A DNA stretch of 64,000 nt from Flavobacterium aquicola (GCF_003385115.1 NZ_QUNI01000014.1:41510-105509), one strand, 5' to 3'; counted from the stretch's first letter, positions 44,139-53,284 are shown. Program-made: numbers and translations. The notes: a model not told the origin generated them from the sequence alone.

Positions 44139-45099
44139 TTAATAAAAGCCGTTGACGATTTCTTTCCAGTAATTCCAGAATTTTGGTTTTTAAACTTTCG
44201 GGTTCCAATATCATGGCATAATCGCCAAACATCAGATACCAGCGCGAAAGCCCTTCCATCGAATCACAAGACATAAAAGTCATTTCGATTTTTCCATCCA
44301 TTTCCTTCTCCGAAACAAAACCGTAATATTTCCGATCGCTTGCCAGATAACTGGCTATTCTTTTCTCCACAAGAATCCGAACTTTTGTAGTCGAAACATT
44401 TTTGTCTTTATCCAAATAGGTTTCTAATGCATTATGTTCTAATGAAAAAGGGATTTCCGTTTTCTGGATTCCATGAACACGGTCAGCACGAAATTGCCTG
44501 TAATCCTTACGCAGATGGCAATAGCCAAACATATACCAATTGTTATTATCATGAAAAACACCGACAGGTTCAATATGCCGAACAGTAATTCCCTCCGACT
44601 GAATCGCTTCATACGAAAGAATGACCTGTGTTTTCTCAGCAATACTTTCAAAAAGTGTGGCTAAAGTATTTGGCGATTTGTCATTAAAAAGCTTCTCCGA
44701 AGACTGCATCAAAATACTGGATTCTATACTCGAAACCCAGTCTTTATCATCACTTCGAAGCACTGCTTTCAACTTATACATCGCCGAAGCGTAATGATTC
44801 CCAAGAGTCGTGTCAGTGAATTTCTGCATTAATTTTTCGGCAGCAATAAAACTGCTGGCTTCTTCTCGTGTAAACATCACAGGTGGTAATCGATAACCCT
44901 CCATCAAGGCATAACCAATACCGGCCTCACTGTAAATAGGAACTCCCGAAGCTTCCAACGTTCGGATATCACGATAAATGGTTCGCAGACTGACTTCAAA
45001 ACGATCGGCTAATTCCTGTGCTTTTACAATTTTTTTGGATTGCAATTGAATCAAAATAGCAACAATGCGGTCAAATCGTTTTGGGGTTTCGTCGAGCAT
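44131..45099 (-). CDS. YafY-type regulator with HTH and WYL domains
   Basis: A 322-residue transcriptional regulator: N-terminal winged HTH (residues 8-60, RIVAILIQLQSKKIVKAQELADRFEVSLRTIYRDIRTLEASG) and a WYL domain (about 140-225, VRHIEPVGVFHDNNNWYMFGYCHLRKDYRQFRADRVHGI) thought to bind a ligand, possibly a nucleic-acid signal. A perfect TATCTTTG element lies at 45136-45143 on the minus strand. The last codons overlap the bidirectional hairpin. Confidence 0.92.
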   Translation of the reverse strand: MLDETPKRFDRIVAILIQLQSKKIVKAQELADRFEVSLRTIYRDIRTLEASGVPIYSEAGIGYALMEGYRLPPVMFTREEASSFIAAEKLMQKFTDTTLGNHYASAMYKLKAVLRSDDKDWVSSIESSILMQSSEKLFNDKSPNTLATLFESIAEKTQVILSYEAIQSEGITVRHIEPVGVFHDNNNWYMFGYCHLRKDYRQFRADRVHGIQKTEIPFSLEHNALETYLDKDKNVSTTKVRILVEKRIASYLASDRKYYGFVSEKEMDGKIEMTFMSCDSMEGLSRWYLMFGDYAMILEPESLKTKILELLERNRQRLLLNH

Positions 45100-45135
45100 T
45101 TTTTTTGGGTTTCTGAGTTTTTAGTTGCTAAGACT

Positions 45136-45143
45136 CAAAGATA
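45136..45143 (-). promoter_or_regulatory. -7 promoter element of the WYL regulator
   Basis: The minus strand reads TATCTTTG, an exact match 37 bp before the start. Confidence 0.55.
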
Positions 45144-45238
45144 CATTTCAAAAACAGAAAACCCAACAACTTCTGTCATTGGGTTAAGATTATTTAATTA
45201 TAGTATCTTCGGTATTTTAATCTTTTAAATCATTTGTA

Positions 45239-46117
45239 TTATCTTCCAAAACTATCATAATTATCTTCAGCGTATTTTTCAAAACGTTCCAGCAGATTTA
45301 TATTGTTTTTTTCCAAAGAGGTTAATTCATTATCTACATTTTCTGAAACAGGAATATACCAATCTACCGCATCAAAAAACTGACGGTAATTTTTTTTCTT
45401 AAAAGAATATCCGTGTCGGGCATAAATAGTATTCCGAAGAATTTCCAGTTCTAACTTTTTTAAATTTTTCAAGTCTTTTTCAGTCAATTTTGCTGTAGAA
45501 GAATTTATTTTTGTAACAACATCAGAAGCTGAACGATAGGTTTCTTCAAAATAAGTTTCTTCAACCTCAGTGCTGTCTGTTGGCTGCGTTTTCACAGTGT
45601 CTATTTTTACACTATAATAATCTACATAAGGTTCATCTTCATAATTGGGCAGCATGGCATTTGGGTTGTATTTGAATTCTTGTTTTTTTAATTCAAAAGT
45701 GCGCTGTGTTACATGCTGTTTTTTATCATTTGAAAACCAAGTTCCTTTTAAAATTTTATTTTCAATAGAAAATTCGAATCTTCCATCATATTTGCTATTT
45801 CCAAGCTCCTTTAGTGTAAACTCGTAACCGTTAGCAGTTTTTTTTAATTCACCAGATAATGGTCTGCTGTTTCCTGCAACAATACTTTGTCCAAATACTC
45901 TATTTTTTTCTATTCTTTTTATAACAATATTTATTTTATTAGAATAAACAAAATCGTTTGTAGTATCATGAACACTAGCAACAATATCACCAACCCAATT
46001 ACCATATAAATCGTTATACGAATTATTTACAATCTCGATTTTTTCTGAATTTTCTAATTTTTCCTTTTTGCAGGAAACCAATGTCGTAACGAATAATACA
46101 ATTAATATTTTTCTCAT
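45239..46117 (-). CDS. YARHG-domain lipoprotein
   Basis: A 292-residue lipoprotein (KILIVLFVTTLVSCKKEK, lipobox Cys at 16). The C-terminal region carries the YARHG signature: LRNTIYARHGYSFKKKNYRQFFDAVDWYIP (about 233-262). The middle part (WVGDIVASVHDTTND; GTWFSNDKKQ) looks like a lipocalin-type beta-sheet domain. It overlaps the upstream DUF2306-like gene by 4 nt, so it is the second gene of a pair. Cell-envelope role, otherwise unknown. Confidence 0.86.
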   Translation of the reverse strand: MRKILIVLFVTTLVSCKKEKLENSEKIEIVNNSYNDLYGNWVGDIVASVHDTTNDFVYSNKINIVIKRIEKNRVFGQSIVAGNSRPLSGELKKTANGYEFTLKELGNSKYDGRFEFSIENKILKGTWFSNDKKQHVTQRTFELKKQEFKYNPNAMLPNYEDEPYVDYYSVKIDTVKTQPTDSTEVEETYFEETYRSASDVVTKINSSTAKLTEKDLKNLKKLELEILRNTIYARHGYSFKKKNYRQFFDAVDWYIPVSENVDNELTSLEKNNINLLERFEKYAEDNYDSFGR

Positions 46118-46743
46118 TTATTTTTTTGTTTAAATATACAATATTCTATAACCAATAAATTAGGTATCCAGCCTAACCAAGCAATAATTTGATAAACATC
46201 CATTGGAGCAGGATGAAATAGGTATACAATAATTACTTTCCATAGCCGTAAAGTTATCGCTGAAAATGCTAAGGCAAAACTCCGCATCATAAATGCTTTG
46301 TGACTTTTAATATTACTTTTTTTTATTAATAAAAATCCTTTTAGAGTAAAATAAAACCATAAAATGGATAATATGACAAAGGAAATTTTAGAAAAAAAGC
46401 CACCGTTTGCAAAGAGTCCAATAAAAAACCCAGACGGAGAAGCTAAGAATAAAACAACAAAAACATACAATTTCCCAATCCATCTGTGTATAGATGAATA
46501 CTGTTTTAAAATGTTCTGATTAAATTGAGTAAAGCCAGCAAGTAATGTAAATATAGAAGTACAGACATGAATATAGAAAACAAACAGATAAGGCTTAATC
46601 CCCATGACTTCAGTCTGTTTTATTTGTAAAAAAGCAACATTTGAACTAATTGGAAAATATTTCAATGTTATAAACAGCATTAAAATAAAAAACCAGACAA
46701 AGACTATTAGCCAAAGTGTTTGTTTGTAGTTTTTTAGAATCAC
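46114..46743 (-). CDS. DUF2306-type membrane protein
   Basis: A 209-residue integral membrane protein with about six helices and conserved His residues in the first, third and fifth segments (YIHVCTSIFTLLAG, SIHRWIGKLYVFVVLF, SHKAFMMRSFALAFSAITLR). The spaced histidines are typical of DUF2306 proteins and could coordinate haem. It starts the two-gene operon with the YARHG lipoprotein. Confidence 0.82.
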   Translation of the reverse strand: MILKNYKQTLWLIVFVWFFILMLFITLKYFPISSNVAFLQIKQTEVMGIKPYLFVFYIHVCTSIFTLLAGFTQFNQNILKQYSSIHRWIGKLYVFVVLFLASPSGFFIGLFANGGFFSKISFVILSILWFYFTLKGFLLIKKSNIKSHKAFMMRSFALAFSAITLRLWKVIIVYLFHPAPMDVYQIIAWLGWIPNLLVIEYCIFKQKNK

Positions 46744-46826
46744 TTTTTAAAAAAATATAGTTTTTTTGAATGCCAAAGTAAATGAATTTGTTTGATAAAA
46801 TCGTTTTGTTTTTTAAAAATTAAACG

Positions 46827-46859
46827 AAAAAACCTGACAATTTTCATCATCAGGTTTTC
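46827..46859 (-). terminator. Terminator of lepA
   Basis: Stem AAAACCTGA / TCAGGTTTT, with the T-run on the minus strand, just after lepA. Confidence 0.75.
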
Positions 46860-46899
46860 TCTATATTCTTTACTCTTTATTCTGTTTTCTAAAAAAAGA

Positions 46900-48696
46900 T
46901 TAATCATTTAATTTCAATACCGCCATAAATGCTTCTTGCGGAATTTCAACATTTCCTACTTGGCGCATACGTTTTTTACCTTTTTTCTGTTTTTCCAACA
47001 ATTTACGTTTACGGGAAATATCCCCACCATAACATTTTGCGGTAACGTCTTTACGAAGTGCTTTGATTGTTTCACGGGCAATGATTTTAGCTCCAATCGC
47101 CGCTTGAATCGGAATATCAAACTGTTGTCTCGGAATCAGTTCACGCAGTTTCTCGGTCATTTTTTTACCAATGTTGTAAGCGTTACTTTCGTGAATCAAA
47201 GCAGAAAGTGCATCAACCTGATTAGCGTTCAACAATACGTCAAGTTTAACCAATTTGGAAGCACGCATTCCAATAGGAGAATAATCAAACGAAGCATAAC
47301 CTTTGGAAACCGTTTTCAATCGGTCGTAAAAATCGAATACAATTTCAGCCAATGGCATGTCAAAATTCAATTCCACACGTTCAGTAGTCAAATACGTTTG
47401 ATTAGTGATAATACCACGTTTTTCGATACATAAGCTCATTACGTTACCCACAAAATCAGCTTTAGTAATGATAGTTGCTTTGATGAAAGGCTCTTCTACA
47501 CGATCAAGTTTTGAAGGTTCCGGCAAATCTGATGGATTGTTGACTATAACAGCTGTTTCTGGTTCTTTTTTGGTGTAAGCCAAATACGAAACGTTAGGAA
47601 CTGTAGTAATTACCGTCATGTCGAACTCGCGCTCCAAGCGCTCCTGAATAATCTCCATATGCAGCATTCCCAAGAATCCGCAACGGAAACCAAATCCTAA
47701 AGCCGCCGAACTTTCAGGAGCAAATACCAGCGAAGCATCGTTCAGCTGCAGTTTTTCCATCGAAGCTCGCAGCTCTTCAAAATCTTCAGTATCTACAGGG
47801 TAAATTCCGGCGAAAACCATTGGTTTTACATCCTCAAAACCTGTAATCATATTAGTTGTAGGCGTTTTGGCATCAGTAATCGTATCCCCTACTTTTACCT
47901 CTTTGGCTTCCTTAATTCCAGAAATCAAATACCCAACATCTCCTGTCGAAATTACACTTTTTGGAACTTGATTTAATTTCAAAGTTCCTACTTCATCGGC
48001 AAAATATTCATTGCCCGTAGCCATAAATTTAATTTTCTGACCTTTCTTTATTTCACCGTTTACAACTCTAAAAATAACTTCGATTCCACGAAACGGATTG
48101 TAATGTGAGTCGAAAATCAAAGCCTGCAAAGGCTCTTCTTTATTTCCTTTCGGAGCCGGAACTTTTTCAATAATCGCAGCCAAAATATTCTCCACACCAA
48201 AACCGGTTTTACCCGAAGCATGGATAATATCTTCTAATTTACATCCAAGCAGATCAATAATATCGTCACTTACTTCCTCAGGATTGGCACTTGGTAAATC
48301 TACTTTATTCAAAACCGGAATAATTTCCAAGTCATTTTCTAATGCCAAATATAAATTCGAAATTGTCTGCGCCTGAATACTCTGCGCAGCATCCACAATT
48401 AGTAGCGCACCTTCGCAGGCAGCAATCGAACGCGAAACTTCATAGGAGAAATCCACGTGACCCGGAGTATCAATCAGGTTCAGGATATATTCTTCGCCTT
48501 TATATTTATATTCCATTTGTATTGCGTGACTCTTAATCGTGATTCCACGCTCACGTTCCAAGTCCATATTGTCAAGCAACTGCGCCTTTTCTTCACGAGC
48601 CGTTACCGTTTGGGTTGCACCCAATAATCGGTCAGCCAATGTACTTTTTCCGTGGTCAATGTGTGCAATAATGCAAAAATTCCTAATATGTTTCAT
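46900..48696 (-). CDS. lepA: Elongation factor 4 (LepA)
   Basis: A 598-residue translational GTPase that acts on the ribosome, back-translocating or aiding 30S biogenesis. G1 AHIDHGKSTLADRLLG (about 10-25), switch II DTPGHVDFSYEVSRS (about 77-91), NKVDLP near 131 and the LepA C-terminal domain (YKGGDISRKRKLLEKQKKGKKRMR version, near 555-580) are all present. Length is normal. It stands alone on the minus strand, diverging from dusB. Confidence 0.97.
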   Translation of the reverse strand: MKHIRNFCIIAHIDHGKSTLADRLLGATQTVTAREEKAQLLDNMDLERERGITIKSHAIQMEYKYKGEEYILNLIDTPGHVDFSYEVSRSIAACEGALLIVDAAQSIQAQTISNLYLALENDLEIIPVLNKVDLPSANPEEVSDDIIDLLGCKLEDIIHASGKTGFGVENILAAIIEKVPAPKGNKEEPLQALIFDSHYNPFRGIEVIFRVVNGEIKKGQKIKFMATGNEYFADEVGTLKLNQVPKSVISTGDVGYLISGIKEAKEVKVGDTITDAKTPTTNMITGFEDVKPMVFAGIYPVDTEDFEELRASMEKLQLNDASLVFAPESSAALGFGFRCGFLGMLHMEIIQERLEREFDMTVITTVPNVSYLAYTKKEPETAVIVNNPSDLPEPSKLDRVEEPFIKATIITKADFVGNVMSLCIEKRGIITNQTYLTTERVELNFDMPLAEIVFDFYDRLKTVSKGYASFDYSPIGMRASKLVKLDVLLNANQVDALSALIHESNAYNIGKKMTEKLRELIPRQQFDIPIQAAIGAKIIARETIKALRKDVTAKCYGGDISRKRKLLEKQKKGKKRMRQVGNVEIPQEAFMAVLKLND

Positions 48697-49142
48697 TTTC
48701 TCTAAATATCAATTTTATATGTCCTAATGAACCAAATTATTTGGGCGTGTTTGTAACAGGAATGAGGAGTTCAATACTTTATCTATAAAAAAATACCTGA
48801 CAGCCGCTGGCTGTCCTCCTCTTAATCTCAAATCTCACGCAACTCACCATAACGACAATTAATCTGCAAATATACTTTAAATTCAACAGTTTCAAAGTTT
48901 CAAAACAGGAAACTATTTATTTACCATATAAGTCATATAAGGTTTTGGTTTTCAGCTAGCAAATCTCAAATGCTCTTAAATCCATAATATGGTTTAAAAA
49001 TAGTTTTCAGTCATAGTTTTTAAAAAACTTATATGACTTATATGTTTCAAAAAAACTCCTTGATTTATTTCAAACAGCATTCAAAATCACGGTTTTAACT
49101 CTCTATTAGTGGCTGACCTATTTTCTATTCACTTAAAAGTTG
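48697..49142. other. lepA-dusB divergent intergenic region
   Basis: About 450 bp. It contains a fragment of the 'TTTGGGCGTG' repeat near 48741, a short palindrome cagccgctggctg (48803-48815), and two perfect 17-bp inverted arms CATATAAGTCATATAAG (48925-48941) and its complement (49028-49044). No ORF of note. Confidence 0.5.
48925..49044. repeat. 17-bp inverted repeat flanking 86 bp
   Basis: CATATAAGTCATATAAG at 48925-48941 and CTTATATGACTTATATG at 49028-49044 are exact reverse complements. Each arm also contains an internal repeat of CATATAAG. Confidence 0.65.
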
Positions 49143-49150
49143 TAATTTTG
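49143..49150 (+). promoter_or_regulatory. -7 promoter element of dusB
   Basis: TAATTTTG, exact consensus. It lies downstream of the first in-frame ATG (49109), which decides the start at 49169. Confidence 0.6.
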
Positions 49151-49168
49151 CAAAAAATTTCAAGGAAG

Positions 49169-50161
49169 ATGATTAAGATTGGCAACATAATATTACCCGA
49201 ATTCCCACTATTGTTAGCACCTATGGAAGATGTGAGCGACCCTCCATTCCGCCGTTTGTGTAAAGAACATGGTGCCGACTTAATGTATTCCGAATTTATT
49301 TCTTCTGAAGGATTAATCCGTGACGCCATCAAAAGCCGAATGAAACTTGACATTTTCGATTACGAAAGACCCGTAGGAATTCAAATCTTTGGAGGTGACG
49401 AAGAAGCGATGGCACTTTCGTCAAAAATCGTTTCTACCGTAAATCCCGATTTAATAGACATCAACTTTGGCTGTCCTGTAAAAAAAGTAGTCTGCAAAGG
49501 TGCCGGTGCCGGAGTTCTGAAAGATGTCGATTTAATGATCCGTTTGACCAAAGCCGTTATCGACAGTACGCATTTGCCGGTTACTGTAAAAACCCGTTTA
49601 GGCTGGGACGACAGTTCCATAAACATTGACGAAGTTGCTGAACGTCTGCAGGATATTGGTGTAGCTGCCTTGAGCATACATGCCAGAACCCGTGCACAGA
49701 TGTACAAAGGTCATTCTGATTGGTCTCACATCGCACGTGTCAAAAACAACCCAAGAATAACAATGCCTATTTTTGGAAACGGCGACATCGATTCTCCCGA
49801 AAAAGCATTGCATTATAAAAACGAATATGGCATCGACGGAATAATGATCGGACGCGCCGCTATAGGCTACCCTTGGATTTTCAATGAAATCAAACATTAC
49901 TTCAAAACAGGAGAACATTTAGCAAAACCAACTGTTGCCGACAGAGTCGAAGCAGTGCGCAACCATTTAACATGGGCAATGGACTGGAAAGGAGAAAGAC
50001 TCGGAATTGTAGAAACCCGTCCTCATTACACCAATTACTTCAAAGGAATTCATTCTTTCAAAACCTTTAGACAAAAACTAGTAACCCTAGACCGTCCCGA
50101 AGAAATATTTGCGCATTTGGATGATATTAAAGAAGCATATACTAATTATGAGGTGGTTTAA
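49169..50161 (+). CDS. dusB: tRNA-dihydrouridine synthase (DusB type)
   Basis: A 330-residue FMN enzyme that reduces uridines in tRNA. TIM-barrel signatures: LLLAPMEDVSDPPFRRLCKEHGADLMYSEF (near 13-42), IDINFGCPVKKVVCKGAGAGVL with the catalytic Cys near 102, HARTRAQMYKGHSDWSHI, and GIMIGRAAIGYPWIF near 240. I start at MIKIGNIILPEFP because a promoter element lies between the longer ORF start and this ATG. It diverges from lepA. Confidence 0.94.
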   Translation: MIKIGNIILPEFPLLLAPMEDVSDPPFRRLCKEHGADLMYSEFISSEGLIRDAIKSRMKLDIFDYERPVGIQIFGGDEEAMALSSKIVSTVNPDLIDINFGCPVKKVVCKGAGAGVLKDVDLMIRLTKAVIDSTHLPVTVKTRLGWDDSSINIDEVAERLQDIGVAALSIHARTRAQMYKGHSDWSHIARVKNNPRITMPIFGNGDIDSPEKALHYKNEYGIDGIMIGRAAIGYPWIFNEIKHYFKTGEHLAKPTVADRVEAVRNHLTWAMDWKGERLGIVETRPHYTNYFKGIHSFKTFRQKLVTLDRPEEIFAHLDDIKEAYTNYEVV

Positions 50162-50198
50162 TAATTGATTCTTCTCTTTGATTTTGTAAAATAAAAAT

Positions 50199-50206
50199 TA
50201 CTTTTG
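50199..50206 (+). promoter_or_regulatory. -7 promoter element of the exported barrel-like gene
   Basis: TACTTTTG, exact consensus, 16 bp before the ATG at 50223. Confidence 0.55.
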
Positions 50207-50222
50207 CAAAAAAAATGAGTTA

Positions 50223-50810
50223 ATGAAAAAAATTATAGTTCTAGGTTTCGTTTTAATCAGTTTCATCGCAAAAGCACAAGAAGCAGAAAAAGTATCAGTT
50301 GAAAAGAATTTATACGGTGCGCAATTGGGTTTGTTAAGTACAAGTTTTTATTATGAAACTCAATTGCAAAGAAAAATTTCACTTCGAACAGAAATAGGGT
50401 TGACATTAGTAACTTCTACGAGAGATTATATAGATCCTGAGATTAAAGATGAAACTGCGACACTTATTACTCCTTATCTAACACTTGAACCAAGATGGTA
50501 TTATAGCTTAGATAGACGTAAAAGACTTGGAAAAAAGACCTATAACAATTCTTCAAATTATATTTCATTGGCAACATCCTATATTTCTAATAAGACTCCA
50601 TTAATTAATAACGGTGATTTTGATGTTGTTTCAGCAATTACTATTATTCCTAAATATGGAATGCGTAGAGCTTTTGCAAAGCATTTCAATTATGAATTTT
50701 CAGGAGGAGTGGGTTACCAATATAATATATTTAGTAAAAACGATGGCTGTAATTGTGATCATAATACTACTACAGTCGATCTTCAAATAAGGATTGGATA
50801 CGATTTTTAA
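50223..50810 (+). CDS. Probable outer-membrane beta-barrel protein
   Basis: A 195-residue protein with a signal peptide (KKIIVLGFVLISFIAKAQ, residues 2-19). The mature part has alternating strands (YGAQLGLLSTSFYYETQLQ; ISLRTEIGLTLVTSTRDY; NYEFSGGVGYQYNIF) and ends in Phe after VDLQIRIGYDF, as barrel proteins do. A CNCDH segment near residue 180 is unusual for an outer-membrane loop. It is convergent with, and overlaps by 4 nt, the permease gene on the other strand. Confidence 0.75.
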   Translation: MKKIIVLGFVLISFIAKAQEAEKVSVEKNLYGAQLGLLSTSFYYETQLQRKISLRTEIGLTLVTSTRDYIDPEIKDETATLITPYLTLEPRWYYSLDRRKRLGKKTYNNSSNYISLATSYISNKTPLINNGDFDVVSAITIIPKYGMRRAFAKHFNYEFSGGVGYQYNIFSKNDGCNCDHNTTTVDLQIRIGYDF

Positions 50811-52006
50811 TCCAGCAACTTCTTACTTACCCTGCTACTCGCAATCAGCGAAGCAATAAAACCAAGGGTAATAATAGTTACCATAACTATCAAAACATTT
50901 TCGAGATTAAAAACCACTGGATAAGCCAGTGTTGGAGTTATCATTATAAGCTCGTACTGCTGTTGCAGCAGTACAATAACAACACCAAATAATAATCCAA
51001 TAATTCCGCCAAAAACACTCAGCAAAGTTCCTTGAAGCAGGAAGATATTCCGCAAATCTTTGATGTCAGTTCCTAGGTTAAAAAGAGTTTTTAGATTTCC
51101 TTTTTTATCCAAAATCATCATGATAAGCGCACCTATCAAATTAAAAAGCGCCACCACAATTACAAGCGTAAATATCAAATACACCGCTATATTTTCGGTA
51201 TTCAGCATTTTATACAAAGACTCATTGAGTTGTTCTTTGTTTTTTACGGTAATTTTATTTTTAAAAATAGTTTGAAGCTTTTGGACAACCGCACTTTCAT
51301 CAGCATCTTTCTTTAATTTAATCTCGATACTCGAAATCTGATTGGTTTTATATTCTAATAATTCTTGTGCTAAACCCAAATCGGAAAACACATATTTCGA
51401 ATCCAAATCTTCGCTGATAGCATAAATTCCAACAGGAAAAACATCAGTTTTATTAAAAGCCTGAGAAGGGTTTTCTATATTACCCTTGCCTGGCTTTGGA
51501 ACAAAAACCTCAAAAGCATTGTTATAATCCAGCAGACCCATAGAGAACTTTTGGGCAATTCCATAACCAACAACAACCTGATAGGTATCCGGCTTTAGCC
51601 ATTGTCCATTATATATTTTTTTATTAAAACTGCTGACTGTATTGAAAGTAGAATCAATACCTTTTAAGTAAGTAACTTCTTGTTTTCCGTTAAAAGTAAA
51701 CAGCACGCGTTCTTCAATAACTTTAGAATAGGAAGCCACTCCAGCAATTCTCGAAATTTCAGCTTCTTGTTGCGGTACAATAAAAAAAGATTTACCAAGC
51801 GTACTGCTCGCTTTAAGGTCGGGATCAACATCACTGGTAAACGAAAGACTAAAATTCTTCAAACCTGTAAAAACGGAGAGCACTACAAACAACGCCATTG
51901 CTCCCACAATAACTCCCATACTCGCAATACGATTAATAATATTGATAGCATTATTAGAACTTTTGCTAAAAATATATCGCTTGGCTATGTAAAGAGGAAA
52001 ATTCAA
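50807..52006 (-). CDS. LolC/LolE-type ABC transporter permease
   Basis: A 399-residue permease of the lipoprotein-release type: first helix (IASMGVIVGAMALFVVLSVFTGL, about 28-50), a large periplasmic domain (50-270), and three C-terminal helices (IAVYLIFTLVIVVALFNLIGALIMMIL; LLSVFGGIIGLLFGVVIVLL; VLIVMVTIITLGFIASLIASS). It probably works with a LolD-like ATPase encoded elsewhere to release outer-membrane lipoproteins. It starts 3 bp after the rbfA stop, so the two genes are co-transcribed. Confidence 0.88.
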   Translation of the reverse strand: MNFPLYIAKRYIFSKSSNNAINIINRIASMGVIVGAMALFVVLSVFTGLKNFSLSFTSDVDPDLKASSTLGKSFFIVPQQEAEISRIAGVASYSKVIEERVLFTFNGKQEVTYLKGIDSTFNTVSSFNKKIYNGQWLKPDTYQVVVGYGIAQKFSMGLLDYNNAFEVFVPKPGKGNIENPSQAFNKTDVFPVGIYAISEDLDSKYVFSDLGLAQELLEYKTNQISSIEIKLKKDADESAVVQKLQTIFKNKITVKNKEQLNESLYKMLNTENIAVYLIFTLVIVVALFNLIGALIMMILDKKGNLKTLFNLGTDIKDLRNIFLLQGTLLSVFGGIIGLLFGVVIVLLQQQYELIMITPTLAYPVVFNLENVLIVMVTIITLGFIASLIASSRVSKKLLD

Positions 52007-52009
52007 ACT

Positions 52010-52402
52010 TTATTGAAATCTGCGTTTGTCCAACAAATCTCTATTCTCAATCGGATTTTCTTGATTTTTCAAGGCATTGTCAATCTTCTCAATGTAATCC
52101 AAAGAATCATCAATAAAGAAAACCAAATTTGGCACTTTGCGCAATTGCAGACGTACCCTTTGCGACAAATCATGTTTAATCAAAGCTGAATTAGCCTTAA
52201 TCCCCACCAATGTTTCCTGTGCTTTTTCCTGAGGAAAAATACTTAAATGTACCGTCGCCACAGATAAATCTGTAGTCACCACAACTTTGGATACTGAAAT
52301 TATCAAATTCGTAATTCCATTTTTTCTCACTTCACCCTGCAGAATATCAACCAAATCTTTTTGGATAACGCCTCCTATTTTTTTCTGTCTATTTGTTTCC
52401 AT
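52010..52402 (-). CDS. rbfA: 30S ribosome-binding factor RbfA
   Basis: A 130-residue KH-fold protein that binds the 30S subunit and helps mature the 16S rRNA 5' end. Signs: QKKIGGVIQKDLVDILQGEV at the start, IISVSKVVVTTDLSVATVHLSIFP, and LRKVPNLVFFIDDSLDYIEKIDNALK. A TATTTTTG element on the minus strand ends only 5 bp before the ATG, so the mRNA may be leaderless. It heads an operon with the LolC/E-type permease. Confidence 0.94.
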   Translation of the reverse strand: METNRQKKIGGVIQKDLVDILQGEVRKNGITNLIISVSKVVVTTDLSVATVHLSIFPQEKAQETLVGIKANSALIKHDLSQRVRLQLRKVPNLVFFIDDSLDYIEKIDNALKNQENPIENRDLLDKRRFQ

Positions 52403-52406
52403 TGTG

Positions 52407-52414
52407 CAAAAATA
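52407..52414 (-). promoter_or_regulatory. -7 promoter element of rbfA
   Basis: The minus strand reads TATTTTTG, exact consensus, with its last base 4-5 bp from the start codon at 52402. Confidence 0.55.
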
Positions 52415-52519
52415 CTATTTTTTTGAGAGACAACCCTACAAAGTCATAAAGTCCTAAAGTTTTTTATATTTGTTAGGAGCATTTAGGAGCAGAACATTCG
52501 GTATTTCAGTAAGCCAAAG

Positions 52520-52597
52520 TTCCTGCTGTCCGTTATATCTTTTTATAAGGTGAAGAAAAATCACCTTATAAAAAGAATCCCACTACCATCAGGGCTA
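52520..52597 (-). repeat. Interspersed palindromic repeat, copy C
   Basis: On the minus strand it starts TAGCCCTGATGGTAGTGGG and ends CGGACAGCAGGAA. Inside is a perfect 14-bp hairpin TTTTTATAAGGTGA / TCACCTTATAAAAA (52540-52574). Same family as copies A and B. Confidence 0.7.
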
Positions 52598-52651
52598 GCG
52601 AGAAACATAGTGCATTTTTATAAAGATTTAAAAAAGAGTAACACAAAAAAA

Positions 52652-53053
52652 ATGAAAAAAATAGAACATATTGGCATCGCCGTAAAAAACTTGGAAGAAT
52701 CCAATTTACTATTTGAAAAACTCTTTGGTGCACCAGCTTACAAACAGGAAGAAGTCGCCAGCGAAGGCGTAAAAACATCTTTCTTTATGAATGGTCCCAA
52801 CAAAATAGAACTTCTCGAAGCCACAAATCCCGAAAGCCCTATCGCTAAGTTTTTAGAAAAAAAAGGAGAAGGTATTCACCACATCGCTTTTGATGTTGAA
52901 GATATAATTTCCGAAATAGAACGCCTCAAATCAGAAGGATTTACAGTCCTAAATGAAACTCCAAAAAGAGGAGCTGATAATAAACTAGTCACTTTTTTAC
53001 ATCCAAAAGGCACTAATGGCGTACTAATTGAATTGTGTCAGGAAATAAAATAA
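52652..53053 (+). CDS. mce: Methylmalonyl-CoA epimerase
   Basis: A 133-residue vicinal-oxygen-chelate protein that interconverts (R)- and (S)-methylmalonyl-CoA in propionate metabolism. HIGIAVKNLEESNLLFEKLFG gives the first metal His; GEGIHHIAFDVEDI gives the second; VLIELCQE supplies the metal Glu. I start at MKKIEHIGIAVKN; the ORF could extend 34 codons upstream, but those lie across repeat copy C and are unlike the family. Confidence 0.93.
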   Translation: MKKIEHIGIAVKNLEESNLLFEKLFGAPAYKQEEVASEGVKTSFFMNGPNKIELLEATNPESPIAKFLEKKGEGIHHIAFDVEDIISEIERLKSEGFTVLNETPKRGADNKLVTFLHPKGTNGVLIELCQEIK

Positions 53054-53179
53054 ATTTTAGTGTATTCATAATCAGTTATTTTAAAAACAGATTTATAATA
53101 TTATCCAACTATTAGAAAATCTACCCAAAAAATACTTGTGACAATAAAAAAATTGTATTAATATTGCAAACTCTTAACC

Positions 53180-53253
53180 GGTCCTATAGCTCAGCTGGTT
53201 AGAGCACCTGACTCATAATCAGGTGGTCCCTGGTTCGAGCCCAGGTGGGACCA
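53180..53253 (+). tRNA. tRNA with anticodon CAU (Met or Ile2)
   Basis: Complete cloverleaf: acceptor GGTCCTA / TGGGACC, D-arm GCTC...GAGC, anticodon stem CCTGA / TCAGG with loop CTCATAA (anticodon CAT), T-arm CCTGG-TTCGAGC-CCAGG. The GGTGGTCC variable region resembles the lysidine-modified tRNA-Ile2 of E. coli as much as elongator tRNA-Met, so identity is left open. It adjoins the integrative element. Confidence 0.93.
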
Positions 53254-53284
53254 CAAACCGCACTAAAATAGTGCGGTTTTTTTG
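53254..53284 (+). terminator. Terminator of the tRNA
   Basis: Stem AAACCGCAC / GTGCGGTTT plus a T-run directly after the tRNA. Confidence 0.85.
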
